64,000 bases of DNA, taken from NCBI GenBank assembly GCA_023053575.1, contig JAKZAP010000011.1, forward strand, positions 868,001 to 932,000, written 5' to 3'. Below, piece after piece: positions 53,630-64,000 of the stretch. This DNA is from Branchinecta lynchi. Lineage: Eukaryota > Arthropoda > Branchiopoda > Anostraca > Branchinectidae. Both the position numbers and the translations under genes were made by a program. The notes beneath the pieces were generated by a model that was not told where the DNA came from, made no database searches, and saw only the letters and a list, made by a program, of their open reading frames with translations. Numbering within the stretch: position 1 is the first letter of the stretch; every line of letters begins with the position of its first letter.

Positions 53630-53929
53630 AGTTTTGTTTTCGCAGATACCATGGTATCTGATACCACAGTCTAAAGTCGTTTTTGCAGTTATCGTGGTAT
53701 CTGATACCACGGTCAAAAGGCATTTTTGCAGTAATGGTGGTATCTGGCCAGTTATCGTGGTACATGATATTCACATACCACGGTCCGACCATGTATCTGA
53801 AAAAGTCATCTCACTTTCATCAAATTTGGCAGTTTGATGGGAAAGAAGTTTGGCACTTCGCGATATGACCGAACATCAGTTTCCAGTTACCATGGTAACA
53901 GAGACCATGGTATCTGCAAAAACGCAACT
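53630..53929. mobile_element. TIR element with GATACCATGGTATC palindromes, AAT duplication
   Basis: It is flanked by AAT (53,627-53,629; 53,930-53,932). Ends are AGTTTTGTTTTCGCAGATAC and, inverted, AGTTGCGTTTTTGCAGATAC. It is in reverse orientation to 14,031-14,453 and shares its AAAAGTCATCTCA-type interior. Confidence 0.87.
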
Positions 53930-55300
53930 AATCTTACCATTGCGAGTACCATTTCCCTTGGTTGGTCCTACACTGCAATAATTTGCCGTAGCTACAACTG
54001 TAGCCTGGAAATTTCAAACAATCAGATGACTAGAAATTTCAAACATTGAGAAACCTATAATATGCTTACTGATAGAGGGGTAAACTTTATGATTGTATTC
54101 TTAGAGGATCGCTGGTCACAATGACTTGCCTCTGATATGTATTAGGTGCGTCAGGTCTGGACAAATGTTCAGGTAAGGCTGGCTGAACATTGCTGCTTCA
54201 AAGTTGAGTGAGTCAATCTACTTTCAACCATGCAAGAAAGTTGTCAAAACACTGGTAATCCGTACAAGTGATCGGTACTGAAGCACAATAGACCGCACTG
54301 AACAGTCAAATCCTAGAAACGAATATACTGTATATTCAACTCCTCTTGTCTAATGTTAGGAAAAATATTTTGTTGGGCTTTTAGTTTGCAAAAGATGCTT
54401 AGTCCCATTTATAGAGAATTATTGGTGGTCAGAACCATTTGACTAGGACAGGTGTTATATTACACTTTTTAGATTAACATTTCTGTAGAACAAACGAATA
54501 GTAGGAAAATAATGTACCGTAGAGTTTAAAATCAAAGCTGGAATTAAATGGTGAATGAATGATTGAATCAAGCTAGGTACCGCAGTATCTGGAGCCTTGC
54601 TTGTGCATGGAGCATTGCCTGCTAAACAAGGGCCTGTTTTGGTGCCTAACCTGAGATTCTTGCTACTGGTTGGAAAACAAAAAATCATATGAAAATAAAA
54701 GATCCCATTGATTTCAACAATGGAACACCCTAGATTAATCTTACCAGACGGTTGTAGCCTACCATAATCATTTTGCTTTCTGCAAGCATTTTATATGGGA
54801 AAGAATTTTTAACTTGTTTTTTCAAAAAGATTTGATTCTGACAGCGAAAAAAAATTGCATGAGAGGTATCCAACCTCGAACTTGGACCACAAATCTTACA
54901 AGGAAACTTCTGTGCAATCCAAAACAGGTTCTAGGTCATCCAGGACTTCCTTCTTCATATTTAAGACCTTGATAGGACAGAAATTTTCCTTTCAAACATT
55001 TTAGGCCAGTTTCGAGGTTGTACAAGTTCGAGGTATGATACCCCTCCTGTACGTAAATAGAACTTTCAAGATTTAAGTGGGAAAATAACTTACAATACAG
55101 AAATTTACAATAACTTTAGAGGATGCGAGAAAATAACTGAGAGTTTTTTTCAATCGAAGACTCACCAAAAATAATCCAAATGACTACCCCAGGTAGGTAA
55201 GCTCTGCTGAAACTTGGACCGTAACCACAAGGTTGAGAGAGACCAGCGAGGTTAATGCACACACAAGTCTCCTCCAACCCTGTAATAAAGGTGCCAAGAT

Positions 55301-57445
55301 GTGAATGCCACAACACTGTTCCATGATGAAGGACCATTTTTTGGCACACTGAAGGTTGGGATTTCATCAGACATACTTGAGTAGTCCAGCAAGCTACAAC
55401 ACCTGATCGATTTGCAAGACATGGCAATCGATCATTTTTTTTTGCTTTTCTACACTCGTTGCCCAGACCTTTTGAAATTTCCGCGGTGGGTTAGTACGAG
55501 CTCGAAAAAGTAAATCGCCCCGGTGCCGCGGAGGTAACGGCAAGCGATAACAAGAAAATGGCGTATTGTTGAAGCGCGATCTATGGGACATTATAAATAT
55601 TTATTTGCAAAGGATTTTACAAAAAATAAAGCATAATAGCTGTCCATTGTGCTTTAAAGGAAATGTCAGGTAAGCAGCACTTCATAGCATATCCATGACT
55701 GGAAGTGCAAGCCCATCTCAGAACCATGCTTGTTCATGGTTTCACGTTCAAATCCAAGATCAGAGCTTCTGAGAACTTAACACGTCAGCAGGGCCAGGAA
55801 TTGGCTCAAGCTCACTACTTCCGAACTGTAGTTTCAATGACTTATTGGACTGTGATTGTTCAACTCAACTTCAGAGACAAGAAGTGGTTTATCTGATAGG
55901 TGGAAATAAACAGGAAATTTCAGTCCGGTGATGCAGCTTTTCCACCTCGAAATTCCGGCTTCCTCACTACTACAGATCCCCAGAAGCTGAGGAATATATC
56001 CTTTGCATACACGCTCCATGTACTGATTGTCAAATAATATACTTTTTCCAAACTTTGGCTATCACCCCTTGACTTCATATTTCAGGAAGTGCTCAATACT
56101 GTTCAAAACAGGAGCTTGAGTACTAGTCAGCTGCTCCTGTTGGCTTTGGGCACGAATGATCACTGCATGGGCTTTGCCTATTCCTTCTTGAGGACCTTTA
56201 ATAGCCGATTTCCCACACTGACTTCCATTACCGACAACCGCATCTAACACTTCGGAAACCATCTTCGAATTTCCGATCATAATGGCCTAGGCAGTTATGT
56301 TTCTTGATCAATGACTGTGCCCTGGAAAGGAGATCAAGTTGGGCACACATAGCACTCATCAGAAGAAACAATGGTATTCTCAAGTGTTAGGTTAATTGTG
56401 AATGAATTTGTGGTAAAACAATTAAAGATTCTTCCTTAAATATCTGATTTTGTGAATTTCTTCTCTGAAAATCAGATATTTAAGGAAGAATCTTTAATTC
56501 TTTTTCCACAAACTCATTTGCCAGCTTGAGAGGCTTGAGCCTGAAAAGGACCCTTGCCAAGAAGGGCTGAAGTATTGCTCTTATGAAAATGTAGCTGACT
56601 TATCGGTTTGCACCGTACAAGATGATTCGCAGTCAGCATGGGCTGGAGGACTATCTCCAACCTTCTTTATACTCTTGATGACTATCTCTCTATGCCGATT
56701 CAGAATCTCTGGGTACCAGCGGAAGAAATGGTGCCAAAGCTGCGCTGACTCAGGATTTGAGTCGTCGAGTTTGAGACGTTACGGACACGTTTACTCCTTC
56801 TTCCTGAGAATCAGTGGCGTGTTCTGAACTTAGTCATATAGAGTAATATCCCACAACTAAAAGTTCTCCTGCTTTGGAAAGTGAAACTGTTTGCTAATTC
56901 AGTCTCAGGCAAGGAGTTTTTAGCAAACTCTTTGCTTCAAAGACAATCTAGATCTGTCATGGAAGAAAAGCAAAAACGGCTCCATAGAGTGGTGCCAGAG
57001 AGCCAATGTCTGCAGATACTTTCATACAATTCTCAGAAAAAGAGCCATTGACAGTCAAAGATATTTCAGTCAATTCTGACTCAAACTATACTAAAACATG
57101 AGCTACTTGAACCACTGAAAGAATTTTAGAGAGGCTGCAATGGCCTTGAACTTCTGACTTTCTTTGGTATATGATGTCCTCCTTAGGGAAACGTAAATAC
57201 CTCACTAATCTAGCAAATCAAGTTGACACTGAAGGAAGGCCCATGAATAATACAGCACTGCACCCATGTAGACACTCGTACTTCCTGAATCCTGTACCGC
57301 CTACTTCTTAGTATTTTTCTAGATTATTTTGTCTGAATGATCTTATGACTCCAGGCAGAGGTCTCGTTTCATGGAAATCTAGAGGGACAAAAGTCACTGT
57401 ACAGGACTGAGACGCAGGGGCCCTTCCAAGGGTTTCGGCATGTTG
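55301..57445. other. Spacer of the inverted duplication; repeats only
   Basis: 56,409-56,514 is a near-perfect palindrome related to 2,533-2,774, followed by the CAAGAAGGGC core at 56,555. 56,710-56,835 is a repeat shared with 6,985-7,140. No frame with a recognisable domain. Confidence 0.5.
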
Positions 57446-58567
57446 AACAAGACCAAAGGTTTCGATGGGATCCCAAAAACTCAATATCTGATCCAGACAA
57501 CTGTGTCTTGTCTTAGCCAATCTCCTTGAACATTTTTACAATTAAAATTCAGAAACAGATTAAGGCCAAATAGCTACTCATCTGAGAAAACCAAGTTCAG
57601 ATATGGATTCAGCATGTGTGTTTACCCCTATAAGTCATATCTGTTTTGACGAAAACTTCCTGCCACTTCTGCCAATTTCCTGGTTTCGGCCGAACTCCAG
57701 AACTACTTGTCCGGCAAAAAAGAAAGCTCAAAAACGAACTCAGGGTATCTTCTTTCCCCAATAATGAACATCTAATCAACTTCAAATACAAATTTAACTT
57801 AATTCCTACTCCAGCCGGATTCCGGTTAAACTAAATTTCCGGGTAAAATATGATTGTCAAACACGGATTCAGCATCTCTTCTTACCGTTGAATCGGTTAT
57901 CTAATCAACTAGAAATAAAACTTAAGCTTCTAACAATTTTCCGGTTTTGGCCAGATTCGGGGGAACTACATGTAAAGGTAGAAAATCTTTTCACATAAGT
58001 GTTCAGCATGTCTTCTTGCCCTAAATCGAACATCTAATTAACTAAAAATAAAACTTTTAATTTTAACAAACTTTCCGGTTTGGGCCAGATTCCGGGTGAA
58101 ATACTTGTCCGTCGAGAAAATGGTTTTCACCATCGTCCTCAGCATGTCTTCCTACCCCTAAATCGAACATTTAATCAACTTGAAATAAAATCTTTACTTT
58201 TATCAAACTTTCCGGTTTTGGCCGGCTTCCGGGCGAACTACTTATCCGATGACAAAATGGTTTTCACCATCGTGTTCAGCATGTCTTCTTACCCCATAAT
58301 CGACTATCAAATTATCTGTTTCGAAATATTTTGTTTGCCCCTTAATTTGAACCCCCTCCCCCACCCCTAAATGTAGGGCTACAAAGCCCATCTACGAACT
58401 TGACTGGTCCGACGACCCAACAAATCGAAACACCAAGTTTCATTAAAATATCTCATTCCCTTCGAGATTTATTGTGCTTACACATGGACAGACGGACGGA
58501 TGGACAGATGGACAACTTTTGCGATGTCATAAGTATCCCTCCACTTACGTTTTGGGATCTCAAAAAG
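57446..58567 (-). mobile_element. Family B element, copy B7
   Basis: On the minus strand it starts at 58,567 with CTTTTTGAGATCCCAAAACG, has GTCCATCTGTCCATCC relics of the microsatellite, ATGAAACTTGGTGTTTCG, the GGGGTGGGGGAGGGGG block, 137-bp-type units, TTTTTGGGATCCCATCG and the end GGTCTTGTT at 57,446. Confidence 0.85.
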
Positions 58568-58844
58568 TATCTCAACTATAAGACTGGCAGATATTTTGCT
58601 AACCGGGAGGATTATACTGGTTAGAAACAATAGACAAGAAACAACAGGGCCAAACAAATGCACAAAACTGTGTGAATTGCAAGAAAAAGTAATAACAATT
58701 CTTACAAGTTTAAGGCAAAGGTTTATAGGTCATCCATAATAATAGGAATTTGCTACGAGTGAAGCCCCCACAGTAGTTTGTTATAACTGATGACAATTAA
58801 CAGCTTGAAAATTTTTGCCCGCTGCAAATTCAGGCTAAATTTTC

Positions 58845-59165
58845 TTAAAGTTTAACCGAAAAGGGCTAGGACACGACAGTCTAGTTACCCATCACTGGTT
58901 CACTTAAATAATCTTGAAAACCCGATGAAAAAGCGTTAGTTTGTTTTCCTGATATTTCCAATCAAGCGATTATACCACTGTGCTTGCCGATCTTCCCGTT
59001 TTTGTGATAGCTCTATGGTGCCTGGAACATTTGGCAACAACACCAGCAACAAACAAATAAAAACGGGTGGCGACTAAATTGTGACGGAATTCCATACAAA
59101 CGTGATCGTGTACCAAATAAATAAAAAAGTGTCTGCTAGTGAGGTGTCTTGTGTATTGAAATTGG
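58845..59165. mobile_element. Partial TTAAAGTTTAAC-family element
   Basis: It begins CTTAAAGTTTAACCGAAAAG and runs as the reverse complement of 4,330 back to about 4,020 (shared CACTAGCAGACAC and TGGTGCCTGGAA blocks), then loses similarity. The far end is missing. Confidence 0.7.
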
Positions 59166-61268
59166 CTGCCCGATTTTCATCATCAGCAACTGTTGCATCA
59201 GATGGAACACCTTCAGCAATGTCTTGGCACCTTTATTACAGGGTTGGTGGGAGATACAGTGTTTAATTAAATTACTGGTCTCTCTCAACCTTGTGGTTAC
59301 GGACCAACATTCGACAAACCTTTCCCATCTATTACTTGTCTGAGGTAAATCCTTCCTTATTCCTTTGAATCACTAAGAATGGCCGATTCAGTCAGGATTC
59401 AGGGGGACTGTATGGCCTAACATTGTCGGAACCACTCTAATAATAAGATTTGTGTTCAAAAATATGGAAAGTAGTCAGTAATCACTAGAATTTGGTTGTA
59501 TCAATGTACAATGCAGGGAAAGGACCTGCCCTCATTTTACACTAACTCAATTTTTGTAGCGAAAATGTTTAAATGAAATGTACATGCTGTCTGACAGGCA
59601 CTGGACAGGCAAGAGGTAAAATATGACTTTTTTTAATAAAAAAAACTTCTGGCTCTTGGGCTCGAACCCTTATTAATGTGTTCAAAATACTCAAATTCTG
59701 TGCCTTTTCTTTGTTTTCAAGCTGGTCTGTAAAGGTATATTCGGGCCATTGACTTTGGTAACCTGGTAACTGAATTGATCTTTTCTGAAAAGAAAATAAT
59801 GTTTAACTAGAAATACTGAAGCAATATTTATCTGTCCATTATGTAAACCATTCAATTAGCTTCAGTCTAGTATGTTTTTCATATTTGTTTGTTCCGTTTT
59901 AAGCCAGATAGATTATTCTGAAGGAAAGACTTTTCTGGAAAATTGAATTCTTGTCTGAGGTTGTCAACCCCTCCTTTAATGCAGAGGTATGCGATCCAAC
60001 GCCTTCCACATTTTTTCCCCATAACTTTGCTGTATTCCACACTTTCTTGCTTATGAAAAAGTTTTTTTTACGCAAATTCTAAACTCTACCTTCTTTCATT
60101 TGCTGGTTTAAATGAACTAGCAGCAACGTAAAATAATTTTTACGAAGTTGTCGGCTAGTTTGGGTGTCTGACCTACCAGTCAAGGAAAAAATCTGATTTT
60201 TTACATATTGACAAAAATATGTTAATTTCCAGACTGTTATACGTTTGTTTGTGAATGCTTGGAGCTTTGAAAAAAAAACAGAGCCGAAAATATTCAGTGG
60301 GACTGCATAACCTTGTCAAAACCATTTGGACCATATACTATAAATTTTCTGTTCTGTTTCCCACCATTCAGTAATCCCTAGGATTTGCCTGTACAATGCA
60401 GATAGAACAGTAGCAGTATGCTTATTTGGACACCTCTCTAAATTTTCCATACCTTGGCCCTATTCACAAAACAGTTGACAATATAGTGTAATATCAAACT
60501 TCGTATCAGTAAACAGGAGTCTCTTGCAGTAATTTTCTTGTCACAAAATAAAAAGGTGTTTCTACCGACATTCTTTGAATTTAAATGTTTCCTTTTTTAA
60601 TTTCCTGGTTCAAACCGACCAACAGTGAGGTGAACAAGATAAAAAATGGAATCAGTTGTCTGTCGGTTTGAGTGCTTGAGGTATCTGTGAAGGAAAAAAA
60701 AATCTGATAAAGTATGTACACGCTTGTTACCTATTGACAAAAATATGTCGAGTTTCAGACTGTTGTGTTGTTTTGTGAAAGCTTGGAACCTTGAAAGAAG
60801 AAACAGAGCAAGGGGGAACAGAGCCTAAACTGTTCAAGTCTTGGATGAAACCTGGGTATGAAACCTAGCAATTAGTACATATACTAGCATTTTGGCATCT
60901 TTGTTACGTTGGATACAGTATTGATATTTGATTTGAACCGCTGGTGTCTCTCAACCTTGTGGTTAAGGACCAATATTTAGCGCACCTTACCTGAAATTTT
61001 TTTTAGCACCTTTAGCACCCACCATTCTAAGCACATTCCAGGTTTCACCTTCAGCTCAGTTTGCCTTCCATCCACTGTGTCCAAACCCTGACAACCATCA
61101 ACATGCTAAAAAATTGTATCAGTCTACAAACTATGTTTGTCCAGACAAGTAGCCCATTTCTTAGGCCAAACTACTGAAATGCAGCTGCTCAGAATAAAGA
61201 CCAGTCTATTTTTTTTACTATTTACGCCAAAAACACAATGAAGCACTCAGAATAAAACCGTATATCTC

Positions 61269-61274
61269 TTTATT
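61269..61274 (-). terminator. AATAAA downstream of the exon-like block
   Basis: A canonical polyadenylation hexamer on the minus strand lies about 40 nt beyond the stop of the open frame in 61,310-61,406. The equivalent place in arm 1 reads AATAAT. Confidence 0.4.
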
Positions 61275-61309
61275 GTAAAGCCTATTATGCTTCACTAAAT
61301 TTCATCAAA

Positions 61310-61406
61310 TCAGGTGCAGTTTTGACTGATGATGACCAACACAGCTGTTCCAATGTAACTGGCACAAGCAAGCCTGCAAGGCTGAACTCGCCAGGTCCAT
61401 ATTATC
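61310..61406 (-). pseudogene. Exon-like block, 3' (copy 2)
   Basis: The acceptor is TTAGTTTCAG on the minus strand. The phase-2 frame, continuous with the preceding block at 62,859-63,043, reads IIWTWRVQPCRLACASYIG, then TAVLVIISQNCT and stop. The segment is hydrophobic. The upstream block has an in-frame TAA, so an intact gene is doubtful; it could be a recently lost or non-coding transcript. Not recognised. Confidence 0.42.
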
Positions 61407-61611
61407 CTGAAACTAATCATAAAATTAGAATGCAAGTTTATGTTTGAATATAAGGCTTCATGCTACTGTTTCCCTATGGCTTCCCCATCTTCTTCTTCAA
61501 ATACACAGCTGTCTGAGCAATGAGCAGTCCTCACATAGTTAATTAACCCCCCAAAATACCCTGTTTATTGGTATATAGATTATATTATTTTCAAATACTG
61601 AAAACAGTAGT

Positions 61612-61740
61612 TTCATAACAGATAACGCAAGGATGCTCAGGTTCAATGGACAACACTCAACAGACAACACCTTGAATCTGTTGTGTTTGAAGCTCGTTAT
61701 GGGTGAAATGTTATGCATAATAAGCATTGCCAGGAAGAGC
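61612..61740. repeat. Fragment of the GTCAGAAGTTTGATAACAG element
   Basis: TTTCATAACAGATAACGCAAG, CAAGGATGCTCAGGTT and GCCAGGAAGAGC match the left half of the 23,766-24,089 element. The right half is absent. Confidence 0.6.
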
Positions 61741-62858
61741 AAGAAAGGGAGTAAAAGTGAAAGAAGTATTACATAATTTTAGTAAGGACGAAGCAAACCT
61801 GGTCATCCTGAACCAAAATACAACGTTTCAGGTATGAAATATTTGCAATCAAAGTAGATACTAGTTTTGGGCAAGAAAGGTAGTATGAAGAAATGTATGA
61901 TTTTCGTGAGGATGAAGGGGAGTTAGTTTCGACTTACACCTTGACAGGGGCGTAACTAACATCCTTGGAGGGGGTAGGGGCTATGCTAATTAGCAAGCTT
62001 CAAAGATTCAATCCTAGCTAACAAATTCTTGCCATTAGCTACCGGCATGATAAATACCATCTGCAAACACGTAGGTGAATAAGGGCTTTTTGAACATCCA
62101 AGCCCTTGTAAGTAAGCTTCTGAGGTGTGAACACTCAACTCGCAATTGCCTTACACCGGTTCAGCGCCCCAAGTGGATTGGTTCTGCCAATCCCCCATTG
62201 TCTCGGAATCAGTACTCGTATAGACACACTAAGCAGTCGGATCCATAAGGTAGTGGGTAACTTTCAGTTTCTGCGACATGTCCATTAGGGACTCAGATTG
62301 CAGGTTTTCTGCTCATGAACCTGTGGATCTATTTTACTCTGTCTGACACAATTGCGGTGGTGAGGTAGAGGGGGATTTACAGAAACTAGTCCGCTTAGAA
62401 GCGGTGAACCGGAATATGGCGAATTTCCGAATACTGAAGTTTCATTTGTAACAGGGGTTGCATTTTTAACCACTGACAGAAACAATTAAAACTCATTTTG
62501 CATTCTTCTCATATATTCCCTTATTATGACTTAAAGGACACCTCGTGCTACAGAGTGTTTCTGCTGTTTTGGGATATATGACTACTTTACAACTTAGCTT
62601 TCCTTACAGAAAATTACACAAGGCTGTAGCTTTTCTTGGCCTCTCCTTACAGCCCCTCACCCTGGATGGCAAACTCGGCAAAATTTGCATAACCAGTTTT
62701 CGCACCAATGAGTCAACAGTATTGGCCTGTTTGACTATCCTCCCATTTTATTTGTCCCCCTGCTAACACCCCCAGAATACCTAAACAAAAAAAAAGAATC
62801 CTTATACCTGTGTCACAATCCCAATGCAAGATCTACAACTGAAAAGCTAGAAACCTAC

Positions 62859-63043
62859 CTAATGTGATACTCTTCTTCATCAAGTTGGTTCAAACCAGGT
62901 GTTACCAACAAAGCTTCTATAGATGCGGCGCAGAAAAGTGATTGCCTTTAATCACCTGTGTCCTCTGATTGCTCGGTGGTAGTAACTATGGGTTGATCTT
63001 GGAAGGGTGTTCTGAATTTCTCAAGCCTCAACTGCACTTCAAC
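62859..63043 (-). pseudogene. Exon-like block with conserved splice sites (copy 2)
   Basis: Acceptor TCTATTTTAG and donor TTAG|GTAGGT bound the paralogue of 49,382-49,543. The frame VEVQLRLEKFRTPF continues to a TAA in the middle, then AASIEALLVTPGLNQLDEEE to the donor. Except for that stop the frame joins the block at 61,406 in the correct phase. Confidence 0.45.
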
Positions 63044-63086
63044 CTAAAATAGAAACAGTTTTCAAAGGGTGGAATTTCTAGCCAAT

Positions 63087-63466
63087 TACACTGTAAAAAG
63101 TCTCTCCTACATCGGTCTTTAGAGGTTGCACATCACCAAGTCGGTGATTTTTATTTCGAATTCGGAGAGTTAAAGTCCGAATTCGGAGAGTTCAAATCCG
63201 ATACAGGATTAAAACGCTAAAATGCGAAATGCTGCAGATTAAGTCATCCTAGTCTGCAGTATTTTGCATTCTAGCGTTTTAATCCTCTATCGGATTCTAA
63301 CTCTCCGAATTCGGATTTTAACTCTCCGAATTCGGATTTTAACTCTCCGAATTCGGATTTTAACTCTCCGAATACGAATTTTAACTCTCCGAATTCGGAA
63401 TAAAATTGCTGAATTCGATGATGTGCAACCACCAACGTCCGATGTAGGAGAGACTTTTACAGTGTA
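63087..63466. repeat. Foldback element, TACACTGTAAAAAG termini, with 21-bp tandem core
   Basis: TACACTGTAAAAAGTCTCTCC is mirrored at the right end. The right arm contains five consecutive 21-bp units (AATTCGGATTTTAACTCTCCG), while the left arm has about two. The apparent RILTLRI peptide repeat is their translation. Related to 35,429-35,729. Confidence 0.88.
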
Positions 63467-64000
63467 GTTATCTTGTCACAGTTCCTCCAAACATTTATAT
63501 GTGGCCTCACCAAGAAGTATGACTAGATAGTTTCCTTGAAGAGCCAGACCATGTTTTTATATGCTACCCAAAAGTCTCAAGCAGTAAGACTGGTTTGGTC
63601 TCAAACAGGGAGCGGCGAATCAGCATGGTACCAGATATACATAACAAAGTCACCCCTGTTGTTTCTATGGTTGAGAGTCTTGATTACCTCCTAGTAAACC
63701 AACCATTGCTAATTTTTTTTTCATAAAAACCTGACATATGTAATGTATATTTTTATGGCCTAGCCTACTACAAAGCGATTATTATTGGGTTTTTTTTATC
63801 AAGAAAATATTCAATAGTTACCCATGAGTTGCGATTCTGCACGTTGACATTCTGCTTCTGCATGATCTATGTTGGTATACTGTCTGTGCAGATGGTGCCA
63901 TTATGGGCTTACTGGTTAGTTTTGTTTGTAAGCCTGTTCATTTACTGATTTCATTTGTGAAAATAAAGCAAACAAGAATATAGAATATGCACTGTGTAGG

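Larger units (their letters stand above)
49030..55300 (+). repeat. Inverted segmental duplication, arm 1
   Basis: Blocks in this arm recur in the same order on the minus strand of 63,760-59,200. Matches include TGGTTTACTAGG, ACTATCTTGTCATACTTCTT, the exon-like block at 49,382, the block at 52,308, TGCTTCATTGT at 52,500, the CCNAANCCTGACAA block near 53,450 and the CTGGTCTCTCTCAACC block at 55,240. The arms are diverged and carry different insertions. Confidence 0.75.
59200..63760 (-). repeat. Inverted segmental duplication, arm 2
   Basis: The minus strand repeats the order of arm 1 (49.0-55.3 kb), with an inserted foldback at 63,087-63,466. The CTGGTGTCTCTCAACCTTG block occurs at 59,270 and 60,950 here, against 52,910 and 55,240 in arm 1, so smaller tandem duplications are superimposed. 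Confidence 0.75.

Noticed and set aside
63264..63467. RILTLRI repeat protein
   Set aside because: It is a translation of five 21-bp units inside a foldback element; no gene context.
1..64000. tRNA, rRNA or other structured RNA genes
   Set aside because: No cloverleaf with the usual A/B box pair and no rRNA-like conserved stretch was noticed; a covariance-model search was not possible here.

Overview
This is a repeat-rich invertebrate animal genome window. The evidence is a spliced gene whose GT-AG introns run up to 7.8 kb, CR1-like LINE fragments, many short terminal-inverted-repeat (TIR) elements with clean target-site duplications, and interspersed elements with tandem cores and a (GTCC)n microsatellite like the 'pearl'/DINE-like repeats known from bivalves and other invertebrates. 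Nothing here fixes the phylum, so I do not name one.

Host gene (7,335-35,287, + strand). Seven exons encode the C-terminal 447 residues of a dipeptidyl-peptidase-4/FAP-type serine peptidase (family S9B). Reading frame carries through every junction. The catalytic triad is intact (Ser codon 23,190, Asp 31,197, His 35,192), as are the oxyanion Tyr and the family cysteines. The N-terminal part (membrane anchor, start of the propeller) is not recognisable in the 7.3 kb upstream and presumably lies outside the window.

Introns and flanks (1-49 kb). These are almost wholly built of repeats. Two families dominate. Family A (subterminal ATGGCACTTG) and family B (subterminal GGGATCCC) differ in sequence but share one plan: a T-run, a 5' palindrome, a GTCC/GTCG microsatellite, a GATGAAACTTGG block, a core of tandem units (three-part ~441-bp higher-order units in A, 137-bp units in B), the same subterminal motif again near the 3' end, and an end in TTGTT. 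That layout suggests Helentron-associated (HINE/pearl-like) non-autonomous elements. Two B copies in opposite orientation flank exon 3. Two small TIR elements sit within 30 nt of the 3' splice sites of exons 3 and 4. Other items are TIR elements with TTAA, 3-bp and 8-bp target duplications, foldback elements, CR1-like LINE pieces (one with an inverted 5' part), and a 21-bp periodic GCCGAGA array at 44.6 kb.

Right end (49-63.8 kb). The sequence is a diverged inverted segmental duplication. Arms at about 49.0-55.3 kb and 59.2-63.8 kb carry paralogous exon-like blocks with conserved splice sites but in-frame stops, so probably decayed or non-coding transcripts. I found no convincing intact second gene, no tRNA or rRNA gene and no CRISPR array. 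Most short open frames here are by-products of repeats.
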